Under the pieces are notes generated by a model that was not told the DNA's origin, ran no database searches, and saw only the letters and a program-made list of their open reading frames with translations. A stretch of 24,151 nucleotides of DNA from CAYMWF01 sp964394085 [NCBI: uncultured Gemmatimonadota bacterium] (lineage in GTDB: Bacteria > GCA-2686955 > CAYMWF01). The stretch lies in assembly GCA_964394085.1 (NCBI GenBank), contig CAYMWF010000043.1:1-24151 (forward strand). Direction: 5' to 3'. This document shows, in pieces, positions 23,096 to 24,151 of this stretch. The number at the start of each line of letters is the position of its first letter. Positions within the stretch are counted from its first letter, which is position 1. A program made the position numbers and the translations under genes.

Positions 23096-23238
23096 GCACG
23101 GCCCCACACAGGCCGCACCACCGCGGGTAAGCAGCCTCGCGGTGCTCCGCCGGCCGCACCAGCAGCGGGTAAGCTGCAGAACGGCCCCACACGTGTCGCA
23201 CCAGCAGCGGGTAAGCAGCCTCACGGTACTCCGCCGGC
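23096..23238. repeat. GC-rich 41/42-bp tandem repeat block
   Basis: Three units start at 23114 (41 bases), 23155 (42) and 23197 (42), each beginning CGCACCA-x-C-x-GCGGGTAAG. Two alternative second halves occur. Units 1 and 3 end CAGCCTC-x-CGGT-x-CTCCGCCGGC; unit 2, and the partial copy before unit 1 (23096-23113), end ACGGCCCCACAC. The block is thus a partial 83-bp higher-order repeat, A-B-A preceded by the end of B. It lies directly upstream of psd. Confidence 0.75.
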
Positions 23239-23338
23239 CAATCCTGCCTGCGGGCAAATGACAGGTTATTCAAGCACCTCCCGGAGAATTTCCCGGACAA
23301 AGACGGTACCGCCTCCGGAAAATCGGCCGAGCACCGAT

Positions 23339-23503
23339 TCAACGTTCGGCGATGGACCTGGTAAACCTGTCGACATAATGGAACAGCTTCGTGCCCAGGA
23401 GCCGGTCGAGCAGCCTGAGCGGCAGCATGATTAGAAACGCGAAAAGCCAGAAAAGCAGGATCTGGCAGAAAACGAAAAAGTCGATCAGGAGATTCTTAAT
23501 CAA
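23339..23503 (-). CDS. 54-residue membrane protein between acetyltransferase and psd
   Basis: A TTG at 23503 with AGAGGA just upstream opens a 54-residue frame ending in TGA at 23339. The product has one strongly hydrophobic segment, about residues 5-29 (L-L-I-D-F-F-V-F-C-Q-I-L-L-F-W), followed by an amphipathic basic tail (L-R-L-L-D-R-L-L-G-T-K-L-F) ending in R-S-I-A-E-R. It begins 12 bases after the acetyltransferase stop, so the two are probably co-transcribed with psd downstream. I do not recognise the family. The composition, the spacing and the ribosome binding site argue that it is real; the TTG start and small size leave doubt. A membrane-lipid accessory role is inference from position only. 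Confidence 0.6.
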   Translation of the reverse strand: MIKNLLIDFFVFCQILLFWLFAFLIMLPLRLLDRLLGTKLFHYVDRFTRSIAER

Positions 23504-23515
23504 ATCGTCCTCTTT

Positions 23516-24151
23516 TTACAGCTGGGCGATGTCTATATACGGCAGGCGGGTTGAAACCGCCCCATCCTCCAGCAGTTCTTCATTCGTGCCTGCCATTATT
23601 ATATGGGATACGACACTTTCCGTCATGAACGAATCCGCGGCCTCGAGCAGCGGATCATCGGAGGAGGTGCCGAATATAATCGTGTTGTATTTTTTCTTCC
23701 GGTATTCCTCGTAAACGGCGAGCAGTAATGCTTCCATTATCGCGGGATCCCTGTTTTCAGCCGCGAACTCGATAATATGAACATCCTTGAAGGACTCGCC
23801 GGTGCGGGGAAGCGGAGGGAATTTGAACAAAAAGCCGAGCAGTGAATAGAAGACTTTTTTCACCCGGAATTTCAGCGAGTATTTCAATACCCTGTTCTGC
23901 TTGAAAGACGCCGTATCCCAGGCTGCGCAAACACCTGCCGTTTTGCCGTCTTTTTCCGCAATATAGTAATTGCCTATGTCAAAATCCGGCCTTTCCGCAA
24001 GGTTCCGGCGGAACTTTTCTTCAGTCAGGTACGGAGCGAAGAGCCTCTCTTTGAAATCCCGCTGCAACAGCTCCACCATAGAGCTGATATCTTTTTCCTC
24101 CGCCTGTCTAACATTAAAGGATGCGCGGGCTCCGTCTCTGAGGGATGCGCG
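23516..24151 (-). CDS. GNAT-like acetyltransferase, 5' end outside window
   Basis: The visible 211 codons encode a protein of GNAT N-acetyltransferase type. The start of the fold is seen in V-R-Q-A-E-E-K-D-I-S-S-M-V-E-L-L at 24109-24062. The central strand pair Y-Y-I-A-E-K-D-G-K-T-A-G-V follows, then H-I-I-E-F-A-A-E-N-R-D-P-A and helix M-E-A-L-L-L-A-V-Y-E-E-Y. The canonical R/Q-x-x-G-x-G/A acetyl-CoA loop is not clear, so it may be a divergent member. An ATG at 24079 could start translation, but it lies inside the conserved first helix; the frame stays open to the window edge without another start, so I treat the gene as continuing beyond 24151. The substrate is unknown. It precedes the small membrane protein and psd in the same direction. 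Confidence 0.7.
   Translation of the reverse strand, partial: RASLRDGARASFNVRQAEEKDISSMVELLQRDFKERLFAPYLTEEKFRRNLAERPDFDIGNYYIAEKDGKTAGVCAAWDTASFKQNRVLKYSLKFRVKKVFYSLLGFLFKFPPLPRTGESFKDVHIIEFAAENRDPAIMEALLLAVYEEYRKKKYNTIIFGTSSDDPLLEAADSFMTESVVSHIIMAGTNEELLEDGAVSTRLPYIDIAQL

Overview
The window is GC-rich bacterial chromosome carrying 17 protein genes I can support, plus many small repeats in the gaps. I see no rRNA, tRNA, CRISPR array or complete insertion sequence. The gene set suggests a Gram-negative-type bacterium that lives at least partly without oxygen: a hybrid cluster protein with an FNR/HcpR-type regulator, a polyferredoxin-like Fe-S protein, a secreted FG-GAP propeller and a gingipain-type (C25) peptidase. 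The last two are common in FCB-group and related uncultured lineages, but I cannot assign a phylum from the sequence alone.

Left part (1-6200): a non-coding stretch holds a short relic resembling the 3' end of the HNH gene found later. An Fe-S protein gene (584-1897) meets a DUF4143 ATPase gene (3075-1900) tail to tail. A translationally coupled trkA-trkH pair (3305-6138) encodes a potassium uptake system and ends at a clear hairpin terminator.

Middle (6200-12500): a minus-strand three-gene operon (7337-6217) encodes a DUF2089 zinc-ribbon/HTH protein, a small membrane protein and a SHOCT-like protein, and is driven by a near-consensus promoter. A Crp/Fnr-family regulator is divergent from hcp. 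The hcp promoter carries a perfect FNR-type palindrome centred exactly 41.5 bases upstream of the start predicted from its -10 box, so the regulator and hcp look like a local nitrosative/redox stress circuit. Beyond hcp come a duplicated hairpin element, a strong minus-strand terminator and a secreted eight-repeat FG-GAP protein.

Right part (12500-24151): all genes lie on the minus strand. They are an SLC12-like cation-chloride/amino-acid transporter; a two-gene unit of a PaaK-like adenylate-forming enzyme and a SufS-type cysteine desulfurase; a C25 peptidase; a long HNH endonuclease-like protein; a decayed coding stretch; and a putative operon of an acetyltransferase (cut by the window edge), an unlisted 54-residue membrane protein and phosphatidylserine decarboxylase. 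The intergenic gaps carry several unrelated tandem repeats (65, 41/42, 21 and 16/17 bp). The most interesting items are the ligase-desulfurase pair, the FNR-site geometry at hcp, the DUF2089/SHOCT operon with a shared C-/N-terminal module, the hidden small membrane protein beside psd, and the 65-bp repeats, each carrying its own Shine-Dalgarno plus GTG.
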